Source: an uncultured Bacteroidales bacterium
GTDB taxonomy: Bacteria > Bacteroidota > Bacteroidia > Bacteroidales > UBA932
DNA length: 64,000 bases
NCBI GenBank assembly: GCA_947168065.1
Contig: CAMVKH010000003.1
Span: 124,001-188,000, forward strand
Direction: 5' to 3'
Shown: positions 8,949 to 17,032 of the stretch, piece after piece
Position numbering within the stretch: the stretch's first letter is position 1
How the letters are laid out: every line of letters starts with the position of its first letter
The notes under the pieces: model-generated
What the model saw: only the letters and a program-made list of their open reading frames with translations
The model's database searches: none
What the model was told of the DNA's origin: nothing
Translations under genes and position numbers: made by a program

Positions 8949-10127
8949 TCATCGGCCGTTTGTAATGGCTTCTACGGGATGTAGTTTTGCGGCATGGCGG
9001 GCGGGGGCGACACCGAAGGTCAGGCCGATAATAATAGCTACAATGAGTCCAGTGATGATTGCCCTTGGCGAAAACGACAGTGGTAAAGACATCTTGCCTG
9101 ATAGCCGATAAGTCAGCATGAGTATTTCAACTAAAGTTATTCCGGCGCTGCCGCCCAGGAGGGAGAGGATTGTGGATTCGCCCAGAAATTCTTGTTCGAT
9201 GCGCCGTCTTTTCGCGCCCAGTGCCCGGCAGATGCCGATCTGGGCCTTGCGTTCTTCTACGGAGACGTAGAGCATGTTCGCGATGCCGAAGCCGCCTACG
9301 AGGAGTGAGAAGATTCCGATGATCCAGCCTAATTTGGTGAGCAGGGCGAAGATTTCATTCATTTCGTCGAGCAGGAAGGAGAGTCGGTTGAGGGCGAAGT
9401 TGTCTTCTTGTCCGGGGCTGAGGCGGCGGTATTCGCGTATAATCGTTCGAATCCGTTCGGGGTTGGCGCCCGAAACGACGATACTGCTCCGGAGTGGCGC
9501 CTGTCGTTGCGACTTATAGGAGACCAGTCGTACCTGGTCAACATCGACCGGGCTCACAGTTGTCAAACCGGCTTTTGCAAAGACACCAATCACTTCGTAG
9601 CGTTTTCCTTCCAACCACAAGGGGTCGCCGCAAGTTATTTTCCTTCCGCCGGTGGCTTCGACCGCTGAGCCGACAATTACGACCGGCAGACCTTCTTCCA
9701 GCTCTCGTTGCGTGAAAAAACGCCCCTGCGCCAGAGACTGAGGAACCAACAGGCTCCAATTGCCATCCACACCGACCGTTTCCGGGCCGTAGGCGGCGAA
9801 GGCAATCTGGTCAAAAGCCGTTCCGTCGCCTCTTTCTTTAACATACTGATATTCTCTCCAGGTAACGGAGGGCCGTGTGGCGTATTCCCACCAGCGGAAT
9901 ACGCCGTCTTCGTTCAGGTCGGGTTCGAGGGGTTCTCGGTCGATGAAGAGCAGGTCGCTGCCGAAGGCGGAGAAGCCTTCGCGTACGCTGGTCTGGACGG
10001 AGTCCACCAGCGTTAGCACGGCCACGATCGAGAAGATGCCGATGGCGACGCCCAGCAACGAGAGCAGCGTACGGAAGCGGTCGGCCTTCAGTTGCCTGAA
10101 GGCTTGCGTCCAGAAATCATTCATCAC
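8949..10127 (-). CDS. MacB/FtsX-type ABC transporter permease
   Basis: A 392-residue permease of the MacB family (type VII ABC systems that couple cytoplasmic ATP hydrolysis to periplasmic work on lipoproteins, peptides or toxins). An N-terminal transmembrane segment at about residues 20-42 is followed by the MacB_PCD periplasmic domain (about 45-230). The FtsX domain with three transmembrane helices ends the protein (about 265-385), including the typical 'GIGICRALGAKRRRI'-like cytoplasmic loop (seen as IGICRALGAKRRRIEQEF). It follows mutS by 24 bp on the same strand and probably shares its transcript. No ATPase partner or membrane-fusion protein is in the window, so the substrate is unknown. 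Confidence 0.9.
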   Translation of the reverse strand: MMNDFWTQAFRQLKADRFRTLLSLLGVAIGIFSIVAVLTLVDSVQTSVREGFSAFGSDLLFIDREPLEPDLNEDGVFRWWEYATRPSVTWREYQYVKERGDGTAFDQIAFAAYGPETVGVDGNWSLLVPQSLAQGRFFTQRELEEGLPVVIVGSAVEATGGRKITCGDPLWLEGKRYEVIGVFAKAGLTTVSPVDVDQVRLVSYKSQRQAPLRSSIVVSGANPERIRTIIREYRRLSPGQEDNFALNRLSFLLDEMNEIFALLTKLGWIIGIFSLLVGGFGIANMLYVSVEERKAQIGICRALGAKRRRIEQEFLGESTILSLLGGSAGITLVEILMLTYRLSGKMSLPLSFSPRAIITGLIVAIIIGLTFGVAPARHAAKLHPVEAITNGR

Positions 10128-10151
10128 ACAGATCCTCCTTCTAATTTCTGC

Positions 10152-12749
10152 TTACAGTCCCAGTTTCTTCTTGAGTCCCCGGAGGGCGTCGAAGGCGTCG
10201 AGCGGGGATAGTTTGTTGATGTCGATGCGGGTGAGTTCGTCTTTGATGTCCAGCAGGAGCGGGTCGTCGAGCTGGTAGAGGGAGAGTTGGACGCCTTGCG
10301 AGGCGTTTGCGGCTGCGGTTTTGGCGCCGGAGAGGTCGGGCGCGGTGGCTTCCAGCTCGCGAAGTTTCTTTTCGGCGCGATAGACGACGTCGGAGGGCAT
10401 GCCGGCCAGGCGGGCAACGTGGATGCCGAAGCTGTGGGCGACGCCGCCGGGGCAGAGTTTGCGCAGGAAGAGGATCTGGCCGTCCACTTCCTTGACGGCG
10501 ATGTGGAAATTATGTACCCGCGGATAGCGTTTCTCCAGTTCGTTGAGTTCGTGGTAGTGTGTGGCGAAGAGGGTCTTGGCGCGGGAGTGGGTGTGGATAT
10601 GCTCCACGATGGCCCAGGCGATGGACATGCCGTCGAAGGTGCTCGTGCCTCGGCCGATCTCGTCGAGCAGGACAAGGGAGCGGTCGGAGAGGTTGTTCAG
10701 GATGGTGGCCGTCTCCAGCATTTCGACCATGAAGGTCGATTCGCCGCGAGAAATGTTGTCGCTCGCACCGACGCGGGTGAAGATCTTGTCCACAATGCCC
10801 ATTTTCAGCCGTTTTGCGGGCACGAAGCAACCAGTCTGGGCAAGGAGACAGATCAGGGCCGTCTGCCGCAGGAAGGCCGATTTACCGGCCATATTCGGGC
10901 CGGTGAGGATGATGATTTGCTGGCCTACAGTGTCGAGATGCAGGTCGTTGGCTACATATTCTTCGCCATCCGGCATCATTTGCTCGATGACCGGGTGCCG
11001 GCCCTGTACGATGTCGATCGACAGGGAGTCGTTCAGCACGGGGCGGCAATAGTCGTGGTCGTGGGCCAGGACGGCGAAGCCGGCGAGCACATCGAGCTGC
11101 GCCAGCGTGGCGGCGTTGCGCTGCACGGCGGGGTTTTCGGCCTGGATGGCCGCGACCAGTTCGCCGTAGAGGCGGGTTTCCAGGTCGAGGATGCGCTGTT
11201 CGGCGCCGAGGATGGTCTCTTCGTATTGTTTGAGTTCGGCCGTGATGTAGCGCTCCGCGCCGACAAGGGTCTGTTTGCGGATCCAGTCTTGCGGGACCTT
11301 GTCCTTGAAGGTGTTGCGCACTTCCAGATAGTAGCCGAATACGTTGTTGTAGCCGATCTTGAGGGAGCCGATGCCGGTGGCCTCGCGCTCGCGCTGCTGG
11401 ATGTCGAGCAGGATCTGGCGGCCGCCGTGGAGGGTGTCGCGTAGCTTGTCGAGCTCGGGCGATACGCCCGGCGCGATGACGTCGCCCTTGCCCAGGGCGG
11501 CCGCCGCCTCGGGCAGCAGCGTCCGCGCGATGCGGTCGGCCAGTGCGGCGCAATCTTCCAGGGCTTCACACCAGTTTTCCAGGGCGGGAGTGGCGATAGT
11601 CGCGCGGATGGTGCCGCTGCTCTGGAGGGCGCGGGCCATCTGCAGCGCTTCGCGCGGCAGCAGCTTGCCCGCGGCCGCCTTGGCGACGATGCGCTCCAGG
11701 TCGCCGACGGCCATGAGTTCGCCGCGTACAGCGGCGCACATCTCGCCGTCGGCGAGGAAAGCGTCGATGGTGTCGTAGCGGGCGTTGAGCCTTGCGATGT
11801 CCTTGAGCGGCATCGAGAGCCATTCGCGCAGCAGTCGGCCGCCCATCGGCGTGCAGCATCGCCCGATGGCCTCGATGAGCGAACGTCCTTCCGCTCCGGC
11901 GAGCGACTCGAACACTTCGAGATTGCGGAACGTGAAGCGGTCCATCCACACGAAGTCTCCTTCGTCGATGCGGGAGATGGCACGGATGTGCCCCAGCGCT
12001 GTATGCTGGGTCATCTCGAGATAAAACAGCGTGGCACCGGCAGCGGCGATGCCGGGCAGCATCCCTTCCACGCCGAATCCTTTGAGCGAGCCAGTGCCGA
12101 GCTGGGTGCAGACTTTCTTGTAAGCCGCATCGGGCACAAAAGCCCACGGGTCGAGCGGGGTAATGCAGGCGCTACGATCTCCAAAACGTTTCCGGAAGCC
12201 ATCTACGAAGGAGCGCTCCACCAGCACTTCGTGCGGAGCCAGGGTGCTGAGGAGCACCTCGGCGTAGTCGAGCGTGCCTTGTGCGAGCTTGAAGGTACCC
12301 GTAGAGATATCGAGAAAGGCCATACCGACCTGCTTTCCGCTGAAACAGAAGGCGGCCAGATAGTTGTTTTCGCCGGCCTTGAGCAGATTGTCATTGTAGG
12401 CCACGCCGGGGGTGATGAGCTCCGTGACACCCCGTTTCACCAGTTTCTTGGTGAGTTTCGGATCCTCCAGCTGGTCGCAGACAGCTACTTTGTAGCCGGC
12501 CTGCACGAGGCGGGGCATATAGTTGTCGATGGCGTGGTGGGGGATGCCGGCCATTTCGATGAAAGTACCGCTGCCGGCGGACTTGCGCGTCAGCACAAGG
12601 CCGAGCACGCGGCTGGCCGTGAGCGCATCTTCGCCGTAGGTTTCGTAGAAGTCGCCGACGCGGTAGAGGAGCAATGCTTCGGGATACTGGGCTTTGATCT
12701 CGAAGTATTGCTTGAGCATCGGGGTCTGTGGCGTGTCTTTCTCTTTCAT
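10152..12749 (-). CDS. mutS: DNA mismatch repair protein MutS
   Basis: MutS recognises base mismatches and small loops and recruits MutL. The 865-residue protein has every expected part. The mismatch-binding domain carries the Phe-x-Glu wedge (GDFYETYGEDA, about residues 34-44), followed by connector, lever and clamp regions. The ATPase has Walker A GPNMAGKSAF (about 615), Walker B LVLLDEIGRGTS and the ABC-like ESTFMVEM signature. The C-terminal dimerisation segment follows. The ATG at 12749 is chosen over an upstream TTG at 12758 because a promoter box ends only 6 nt before it. A permease gene follows closely. Confidence 0.97.
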   Translation of the reverse strand: MKEKDTPQTPMLKQYFEIKAQYPEALLLYRVGDFYETYGEDALTASRVLGLVLTRKSAGSGTFIEMAGIPHHAIDNYMPRLVQAGYKVAVCDQLEDPKLTKKLVKRGVTELITPGVAYNDNLLKAGENNYLAAFCFSGKQVGMAFLDISTGTFKLAQGTLDYAEVLLSTLAPHEVLVERSFVDGFRKRFGDRSACITPLDPWAFVPDAAYKKVCTQLGTGSLKGFGVEGMLPGIAAAGATLFYLEMTQHTALGHIRAISRIDEGDFVWMDRFTFRNLEVFESLAGAEGRSLIEAIGRCCTPMGGRLLREWLSMPLKDIARLNARYDTIDAFLADGEMCAAVRGELMAVGDLERIVAKAAAGKLLPREALQMARALQSSGTIRATIATPALENWCEALEDCAALADRIARTLLPEAAAALGKGDVIAPGVSPELDKLRDTLHGGRQILLDIQQREREATGIGSLKIGYNNVFGYYLEVRNTFKDKVPQDWIRKQTLVGAERYITAELKQYEETILGAEQRILDLETRLYGELVAAIQAENPAVQRNAATLAQLDVLAGFAVLAHDHDYCRPVLNDSLSIDIVQGRHPVIEQMMPDGEEYVANDLHLDTVGQQIIILTGPNMAGKSAFLRQTALICLLAQTGCFVPAKRLKMGIVDKIFTRVGASDNISRGESTFMVEMLETATILNNLSDRSLVLLDEIGRGTSTFDGMSIAWAIVEHIHTHSRAKTLFATHYHELNELEKRYPRVHNFHIAVKEVDGQILFLRKLCPGGVAHSFGIHVARLAGMPSDVVYRAEKKLRELEATAPDLSGAKTAAANASQGVQLSLYQLDDPLLLDIKDELTRIDINKLSPLDAFDALRGLKKKLGL

Positions 12750-12755
12750 CGATAG

Positions 12756-12763
12756 CAAAAATA
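12756..12763 (-). promoter_or_regulatory. -7 box (TATTTTTG) for mutS, implying a near-leaderless mRNA
   Basis: The box ends 6 nt upstream of the mutS ATG at 12749. With a start site about 4 nt past the box, the leader would be only a few nucleotides. It diverges from the box at 12787. Confidence 0.5.
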
Positions 12764-12786
12764 CCGAAAAATTCGACGCAGAATGC

Positions 12787-12794
12787 TATCTTTG
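12787..12794 (+). promoter_or_regulatory. -7 box (TATCTTTG) for the serine hydrolase lipoprotein
   Basis: Exact TAnnTTTG match, 63 nt before the ATG at 12858. It lies in a 108-bp divergent intergenic region shared with mutS. Confidence 0.65.
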
Positions 12795-12857
12795 TAAGAG
12801 AATTTGTGGGAACAATCCCGAATTCTCCGCCGCCGAATCTGTAAAAAAACCATAAAA

Positions 12858-14003
12858 ATGAAAAAACGACTCTTTGCCTTCGGCCTGATGGCCGCCCTGC
12901 TGCTTTCAGGCTGCGAAACCCCTGCCCAGAAATTTGAAAAAGACATGGAGGCATTTCTTGCCGAAATCGATGCGGTCGGCGTGAGCTGCGCCGTGGTAAA
13001 GGACAACCAGATCATCTACCACCAGAACTTCGGCGTAAAGGACCTGGCCACCCAGGAACCGGTAGACGACCAGACGATCTTCCGCATCGCTTCCATCTCC
13101 AAGTCGTTCACGGCCACCGGCCTGCTGCAGCAAGTCGAGCAGGGCAAGCTCGCCCTCACCGACGATGTGAGCGACCTGATCGGTTTCAAGGTCCGCAATC
13201 CCCGTTTCCCCGACACCCCGATCACCCTGGAGATGCTGCTCTCGCACACCTCCAGCATCAACGACAGCCAGGGCTACTGGACTACCATCGATATCATCAA
13301 TCCCGACTGCAACCCCGACGTAGCCCTCTGCTACAATGACTACGAGCCGGGCAGCGGCGGCTATGAATACTGCAACCTCAACCTCAATATGGCCGGCACC
13401 ATCCTCGAACGCGTCTCGGGCGAGCGCTTCGACCAGTATGTGGTGAACCATATCCTCCGTCCGCTGGGCCTCTATGGCGGCTACTGCGTGGATTCCCTCG
13501 ACAGCCGCCGCTTTGCGCATCTCTATGAGTGGAACGCAGAAGAAGGAAAATACGAAGATACCTATGCTGATGCTTATGCTCCCCGCAGCGAGAAGGTGGC
13601 CAACTACGTGATGGGCCACGACGCCCTGATCTTCTCGCCCACCGGCGGCATGAAGATCTCCGCCCTCGACCTGGCGCGCTATATGACGATGCACATGAAC
13701 TACGGCACCACGCCCGACGGCGTAAAGATCATCTCCGAAGAAAGTTCCCGCAACATGCAGGTTCCCCGTTCCGAACCGGAACACTATGGTCTGAACCTCT
13801 GGCTGGCTGATGACTACGTGCCCGGCGTGACCCTGGTGGGCCACACCGGCGGCGCCTACGGCCTGCGCAGCGCCATGTTCTTCAAACCGGACGAGAAATA
13901 CGGCTTCGTGATCATCTGCAGCGGTCACCATTCGCCGGAAGGCACGCCGAACGTGCTCTACGGCGGCATCGAGCGGATGTACAAGCACTTCATCGCCAAG
14001 TAA
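12858..14003 (+). CDS. Beta-lactamase-family serine hydrolase lipoprotein
   Basis: A 381-residue class C-like serine hydrolase (Pfam Beta-lactamase fold: AmpC, DD-peptidases, esterases). It is probably anchored as a lipoprotein: the signal ends LLLSGC with Cys at about residue 18. The catalytic motifs are all visible: SISK (SxxK) at about residue 90, YCN (YxN) at about 178, and HTG at about 327. Substrates of this family range from peptidoglycan peptides to esters; nothing here proves beta-lactam hydrolysis. The start at ATG 12858 puts the signal peptide first, and reading further upstream adds only basic non-signal residues. The stop overlaps the rsmA start (TAATG), suggesting translational coupling. 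Confidence 0.9.
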   Translation: MKKRLFAFGLMAALLLSGCETPAQKFEKDMEAFLAEIDAVGVSCAVVKDNQIIYHQNFGVKDLATQEPVDDQTIFRIASISKSFTATGLLQQVEQGKLALTDDVSDLIGFKVRNPRFPDTPITLEMLLSHTSSINDSQGYWTTIDIINPDCNPDVALCYNDYEPGSGGYEYCNLNLNMAGTILERVSGERFDQYVVNHILRPLGLYGGYCVDSLDSRRFAHLYEWNAEEGKYEDTYADAYAPRSEKVANYVMGHDALIFSPTGGMKISALDLARYMTMHMNYGTTPDGVKIISEESSRNMQVPRSEPEHYGLNLWLADDYVPGVTLVGHTGGAYGLRSAMFFKPDEKYGFVIICSGHHSPEGTPNVLYGGIERMYKHFIAK

Positions 14004-14785
14004 TGAAGCAGCCGGTCCGCCCCAAAAAGGCCCTCGGCCAGCATTTCCTCACCGACCAGGGTGTCGCCCAGGCCATCGTGGCTGCACTTCGCAGCCGCGG
14101 GCCTGTGCTGGAAGTCGGCCCGGGCACCGGCGTCCTGACCCGCTATCTCCTGCAGGATCCCGCTCTCCAGCTCAAGGTGGTCGAGATCGACACGGAAAGC
14201 GTTCGCTACCTGCTCGAGCATTACCCAAGGCTCGCCCCGAACCTCTACGAGGCGGATTTCCTGCAGATGGATCTCCAGCGGCTCTTCCCCGATGACGACC
14301 ATTTCGCCTTAATCGGCAACTTCCCGTACAACATCTCCTCCCAGATCTTTTTCAAAGTACTGGACACCCGCGAACGGATTCCCGAAGTGGTCTGCATGAT
14401 CCAAAAAGAAGTGGCCGAACGCCTGGCCGCCGGCCCCAGCTCCAAGACTTACGGCATCCTCTCGGTCCTCCTCCAGGCCTGGTACGACATCGAATACCTC
14501 TTCACCGTGGGCGAGGGCGCCTTCGTGCCCCCGCCCAAAGTCAAGAGCGCCGTCATCCGCCTGACCCGCAACGACCGCGCAACCCTCGCCTGCGACGAAG
14601 AACTCTTCAAGAAAGTGGTCAAGACGACGTTCAACCAACGCCGCAAAACCATCCGCAACTCCCTCAAGCCCATCCTCGCCTCCCTGCCGGCCCTCCCGTC
14701 CTACATCCCCTACCTCGACGCCCGCCCCGAACAACTCTCCGTCGAAGAATTCGTAGAACTGACCGCCTCGCTGACCGTGCGCTGA
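14003..14785 (+). CDS. rsmA: 16S rRNA (adenine1518/1519-N6) dimethyltransferase RsmA/KsgA
   Basis: RsmA dimethylates two adjacent adenines in helix 45 of 16S rRNA late in 30S assembly. The 260-residue protein begins with the family hallmark KKALGQHFLTD (SAM-binding motif X), followed by motif I EVGPGTGVLT, motif II EID, and motif IV NFPYNIS at about residue 110. The C-terminal helical domain is present, so length is normal. It starts within the stop codon of the preceding hydrolase gene. The 324-bp gap after it carries palindromes rather than an obvious terminator. Confidence 0.97.
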   Translation: MKQPVRPKKALGQHFLTDQGVAQAIVAALRSRGPVLEVGPGTGVLTRYLLQDPALQLKVVEIDTESVRYLLEHYPRLAPNLYEADFLQMDLQRLFPDDDHFALIGNFPYNISSQIFFKVLDTRERIPEVVCMIQKEVAERLAAGPSSKTYGILSVLLQAWYDIEYLFTVGEGAFVPPPKVKSAVIRLTRNDRATLACDEELFKKVVKTTFNQRRKTIRNSLKPILASLPALPSYIPYLDARPEQLSVEEFVELTASLTVR

Positions 14786-14913
14786 CGGTCCGCTTATTGA
14801 CCGCTGGCTGCTCGCTGGCTACTCGTTGACAGGCCGCTTAACATCTTGCTGATTGACCGCTGGCAGCCTGCTGACCGTCTCGCAACCGTTCTACTGCCGT
14901 CCCACTTTTTTCG

Positions 14914-15020
14914 CTGCAACGGACACAATTGATTATCAGTTGTTTATGTAAGTTGATCCCCCTGAAAAAGGAGGGGATCAACTTCTGTAAATCGCTGTAA
15001 ATCAGCTGCGTCCGTTGCAG
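14914..15020. repeat. 107-bp palindromic element with internal hairpin
   Basis: Outer 11-bp inverted repeats CTGCAACGGAC (14914-14924) and GTCCGTTGCAG (15010-15020). Inside is a perfect 12-bp hairpin AAGTTGATCCCC (14950-14961) with GGGGATCAACTT (14973-14984), then CTGTAAATC repeated twice. A 'GGCTGTAAATCA' echo occurs near 17155. Confidence 0.7.
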
Positions 15021-15080
15021 GCCACAGGAGGGGGTGCTGGATGTGGGTGTATTTGATTTGCTTTAGGCGGGTGCGGCGAT

Positions 15081-15088
15081 TATCTTTG
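15081..15088 (+). promoter_or_regulatory. -7 box (TATCTTTG) for the EEP gene
   Basis: Exact match 21 nt before the ATG at 15110. It excludes longer readings of the gene that would start upstream of the promoter. Confidence 0.65.
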
Positions 15089-15109
15089 TACTGGAAATTG
15101 AGGACGAAG

Positions 15110-16174
15110 ATGAGGCGCTGGATGTGGATCATGTTGGGAGTGTGGGTTGTGATGTTCTGGAATGTGGAGTGTCTGTTCGACCCTTTCGACGACCCCTTGA
15201 AAAACGATGATGAATTTACGGCCGGTGCCCTGCGGCACTGGACTTGGTCCCGTTTCGAGAAAAAGCGCGACGGGATCGTCCAGACGATCATGGCCGTTGC
15301 CGACCAGACCGGCGAACTGCCCGCTTTGGTCGGCCTAGCCGAAGTGGAGAACCGGATGGTAGTGTCGCAGCTGGTCAGAAAGACCCTGCTGGAAGAGTTG
15401 GGCTATGGATATGTTCACCGTGAATCTCCCGACGAACGCGGCATCGATGTGGCCCTGCTCTACCACAAAGATTGTTTCCGACCTCTGGCGGTTGACTCCC
15501 TGCGCATCTCCGGCCACGTCACCCGCGACATCCTCTACGTCAAGATGCGCCGGTTATCCCAGATTGGCACTCATGCGGGGGACCTTTCTCACCGCACACC
15601 AGTTCCAGCTCAAGTCGTGAATGACACTATCGGTGCCGCCCCATCGGTCAGTCCCGTCAGTGGCTCTTCCGTCATTCCCGGCTCCGACCGGGAATCTGTG
15701 CATGTGTTTGTGGTGCATTTTCCCTCGAAGCGGGGTGGGGCGCGGGCTTCGGACGGGCGGCGGGCGGCGGCGAAGGGGGTGTTGGAGCGGGCGGTCGATT
15801 CGCTGCTGCGGATCGACCCTGCCAGCTGCATCCTGGTGATGGGCGACTTCAACGAAGCCGCCGTCACCGTGGCTGGCCTCGCCGCCCCGCCCTTCGCCGC
15901 CCCGCTCGCGGTTCCGTCCACCGCCGTTGCAGCATCAACCCCTGCGCAGTCCGCCGCTCCGGGCACCATCAAATACCACGGTCGGTGGGAGCAGATCGAT
16001 CATTTCTTCGTCTCGCCATCGATGGATGGCCAAATGCAGATCTTCGCCCCGCCGTTCCTCCTCGAGGACGACCCCGCTTATCTGGGCACCAAGCCCCATC
16101 GCACCTACATCGGCCCCCGTTACCACGGCGGCCTCTCCGACCACCTGCCCATTATTTTCAAAGCGGGAGATTAA
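15110..16174 (+). CDS. Endonuclease/exonuclease/phosphatase-family protein with repeat-derived insertions
   Basis: A 354-residue EEP-fold hydrolase (DNase I-like; substrates may be nucleic acid or phosphoesters). Metal/catalytic motifs are in order: WNVECLF near residue 19, GLAEVENR (catalytic Glu), RGIDVALLY, HFPSKRGG, GDFNE, and LSDHLPII at the C-terminus. A short hydrophobic N-terminus (residues 5-18) may export or anchor it. Two stretches are atypical. About 45 residues between LYVKMRR and VHVFVVHFP end in SSVIPGSDRES, the translation of a dispersed palindrome. An Ala/Pro-rich run follows GDFNE. Both are in frame. A degenerate copy of the gene's last codons lies 0.9 kb downstream. The enzyme core looks intact but activity is uncertain. 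Confidence 0.85.
   Translation: MRRWMWIMLGVWVVMFWNVECLFDPFDDPLKNDDEFTAGALRHWTWSRFEKKRDGIVQTIMAVADQTGELPALVGLAEVENRMVVSQLVRKTLLEELGYGYVHRESPDERGIDVALLYHKDCFRPLAVDSLRISGHVTRDILYVKMRRLSQIGTHAGDLSHRTPVPAQVVNDTIGAAPSVSPVSGSSVIPGSDRESVHVFVVHFPSKRGGARASDGRRAAAKGVLERAVDSLLRIDPASCILVMGDFNEAAVTVAGLAAPPFAAPLAVPSTAVAASTPAQSAAPGTIKYHGRWEQIDHFFVSPSMDGQMQIFAPPFLLEDDPAYLGTKPHRTYIGPRYHGGLSDHLPIIFKAGD
15670..15697 (+). repeat. gtcattcccggc palindrome inside the EEP coding sequence
   Basis: CGTCATTCCCGGCTCCGACC followed by GGGAATCT matches the intergenic copies at 8832 and 17680 (inverse). It is read in frame here as VIPGSDRES (about residues 187-196). Confidence 0.85.
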
Positions 16175-16233
16175 CGAACTGTCATTCAGTAGAAGATAAC
16201 GGGATACCGTTCATTCTGTCGCATTTTTACGCA

Positions 16234-16269
16234 GTGACACAGACGGTTCATTCATCTCGTCTGTGTCAC
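16234..16269 (+). terminator. Perfect 12-bp hairpin downstream of the EEP gene
   Basis: GTGACACAGACG (16234-16245) pairs with CGTCTGTGTCAC (16258-16269) across a 12-nt loop. There is no U-tract after it, so it may be an RNA-stabilising structure rather than an intrinsic terminator. Confidence 0.5.
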
Positions 16270-16380
16270 CGTAAGGACAAAGGCGCAGACGTTTACTTGT
16301 TCAGGGCACTCACTTTTCCTAGGTCCTGGAGTTGCCTTACAGCGTCAACAAATTGTCGATTGCTTCGTTCTTGGAGTGGA

Positions 16381-16454
16381 GCGGTTATCTCCTGCCAGCG
16401 GGCAGGCCCCCATGAGGCCAGGGGTTCCTGCCCGACGCTGCCAAGGATAACCGC
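16381..16454. repeat. Long hairpin repeat, copy 1 (GGTTATC...GATAACC)
   Basis: Outer stem GCGGTTATC (16381-16389) pairs with GATAACCGC (16446-16454). An inner stem of GGCAGG/CCTGCC type and a CCCC/GGGG tip fill the rest. It shares its ends with the copy at 16523 but has different inner sequence. Confidence 0.75.
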
Positions 16455-16522
16455 ATATCTCTCTGTGTTCGGCCGGAAGCGGTGTGGACGGTCAGAGCAG
16501 CTTGTGGCGGAGGAGGTTAGGT

Positions 16523-16587
16523 GGTTATCTCCCGTCCTGGCCCGCAGGAGCCTGAGGAGGGGCTCCCGGGCCCGGCCGAGGATAACC
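16523..16587. repeat. Long hairpin repeat, copy 2 (GGTTATC...GATAACC)
   Basis: Outer GGTTATC (16523-16529) pairs with GATAACC (16581-16587). The middle stem is GGCCCG (16539-16544) with CGGGCC (16567-16572). The tip is GGAGCC (16547-16552) with GGCTCC (16561-16566). Structure parallels copy 1 despite different bases. Confidence 0.75.
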
Positions 16588-16716
16588 GTTCGTCCAAAAG
16601 GGGTTTGCGAGTCGTGATTCCGAAATACGTTTGATCCCAAGAGGGGCATCGATCATTCGCGGCCCGGAGTAAAACGTGGCGTCCATGTGGCTGTAAAACA
16701 GATTATTTCCATTATT

Positions 16717-16738
16717 CGTGTGCGCAAAAACGCACACG
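16717..16738. repeat. Short perfect hairpin
   Basis: CGTGTGCG (16717-16724), loop CAAAAA, CGCACACG (16731-16738). It lies in AT-richer surroundings and has no obvious associated gene. Confidence 0.6.
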
Positions 16739-16835
16739 ATTGTTGGATAATAACTAACTGTCAGAACGATAAGTACCACGAATGATGAAGGGATGCATGC
16801 TTTGACAACGCTGTGGTGCTTAGAATCGGCGATGT

Positions 16836-17019
16836 CCCTTGTTTTGCAACCATCGCGCGGCGGGTTATTTGATAAGTCGCTAATAATCAATGTATACCTT
16901 CTCGGCCATCCGCGCAGTTAGCTACCCGGACGTGGGACTGAGCGTCTTGTGTAATAACTATGCGCTGAGAATCAGGTCTTTACCTAAATGTTTGCCGCGC
17001 GATGGTTACAAAACAAGGG
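16836..17019. mobile_element. Foldback (MITE-like) element with 26-bp terminal inverted repeats
   Basis: The left arm 16836-16861 (CCCTTGTTTTGCAACCATCG...) and the right arm 16994-17019 are inverted copies with one mismatch in 26. They enclose 132 bp with no open frame. Size (184 bp) and symmetry suit a miniature inverted-repeat element, but no target-site duplication or second copy is visible here, so mobility is unproven. Confidence 0.55.
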
Positions 17020-17032
17020 GAGGCCGTGCTGA

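Larger units (their letters stand above)
14786..15109. other. Intergenic region with degenerate repeats and palindromes
   Basis: No credible gene. The left part repeats 'TTGACCGCTGGC' twice (about 14798 and 14855). The right part holds a symmetrical palindromic element (14914-15020) and then the promoter of the EEP gene. Confidence 0.7.

Noticed and set aside
16293-16649. Minus-strand open frame ending RQFVDAVRQLQDLGKVSALNK
   Set aside because: The end reads somewhat protein-like, but most of the frame is the two long hairpins translated; no family is recognisable.
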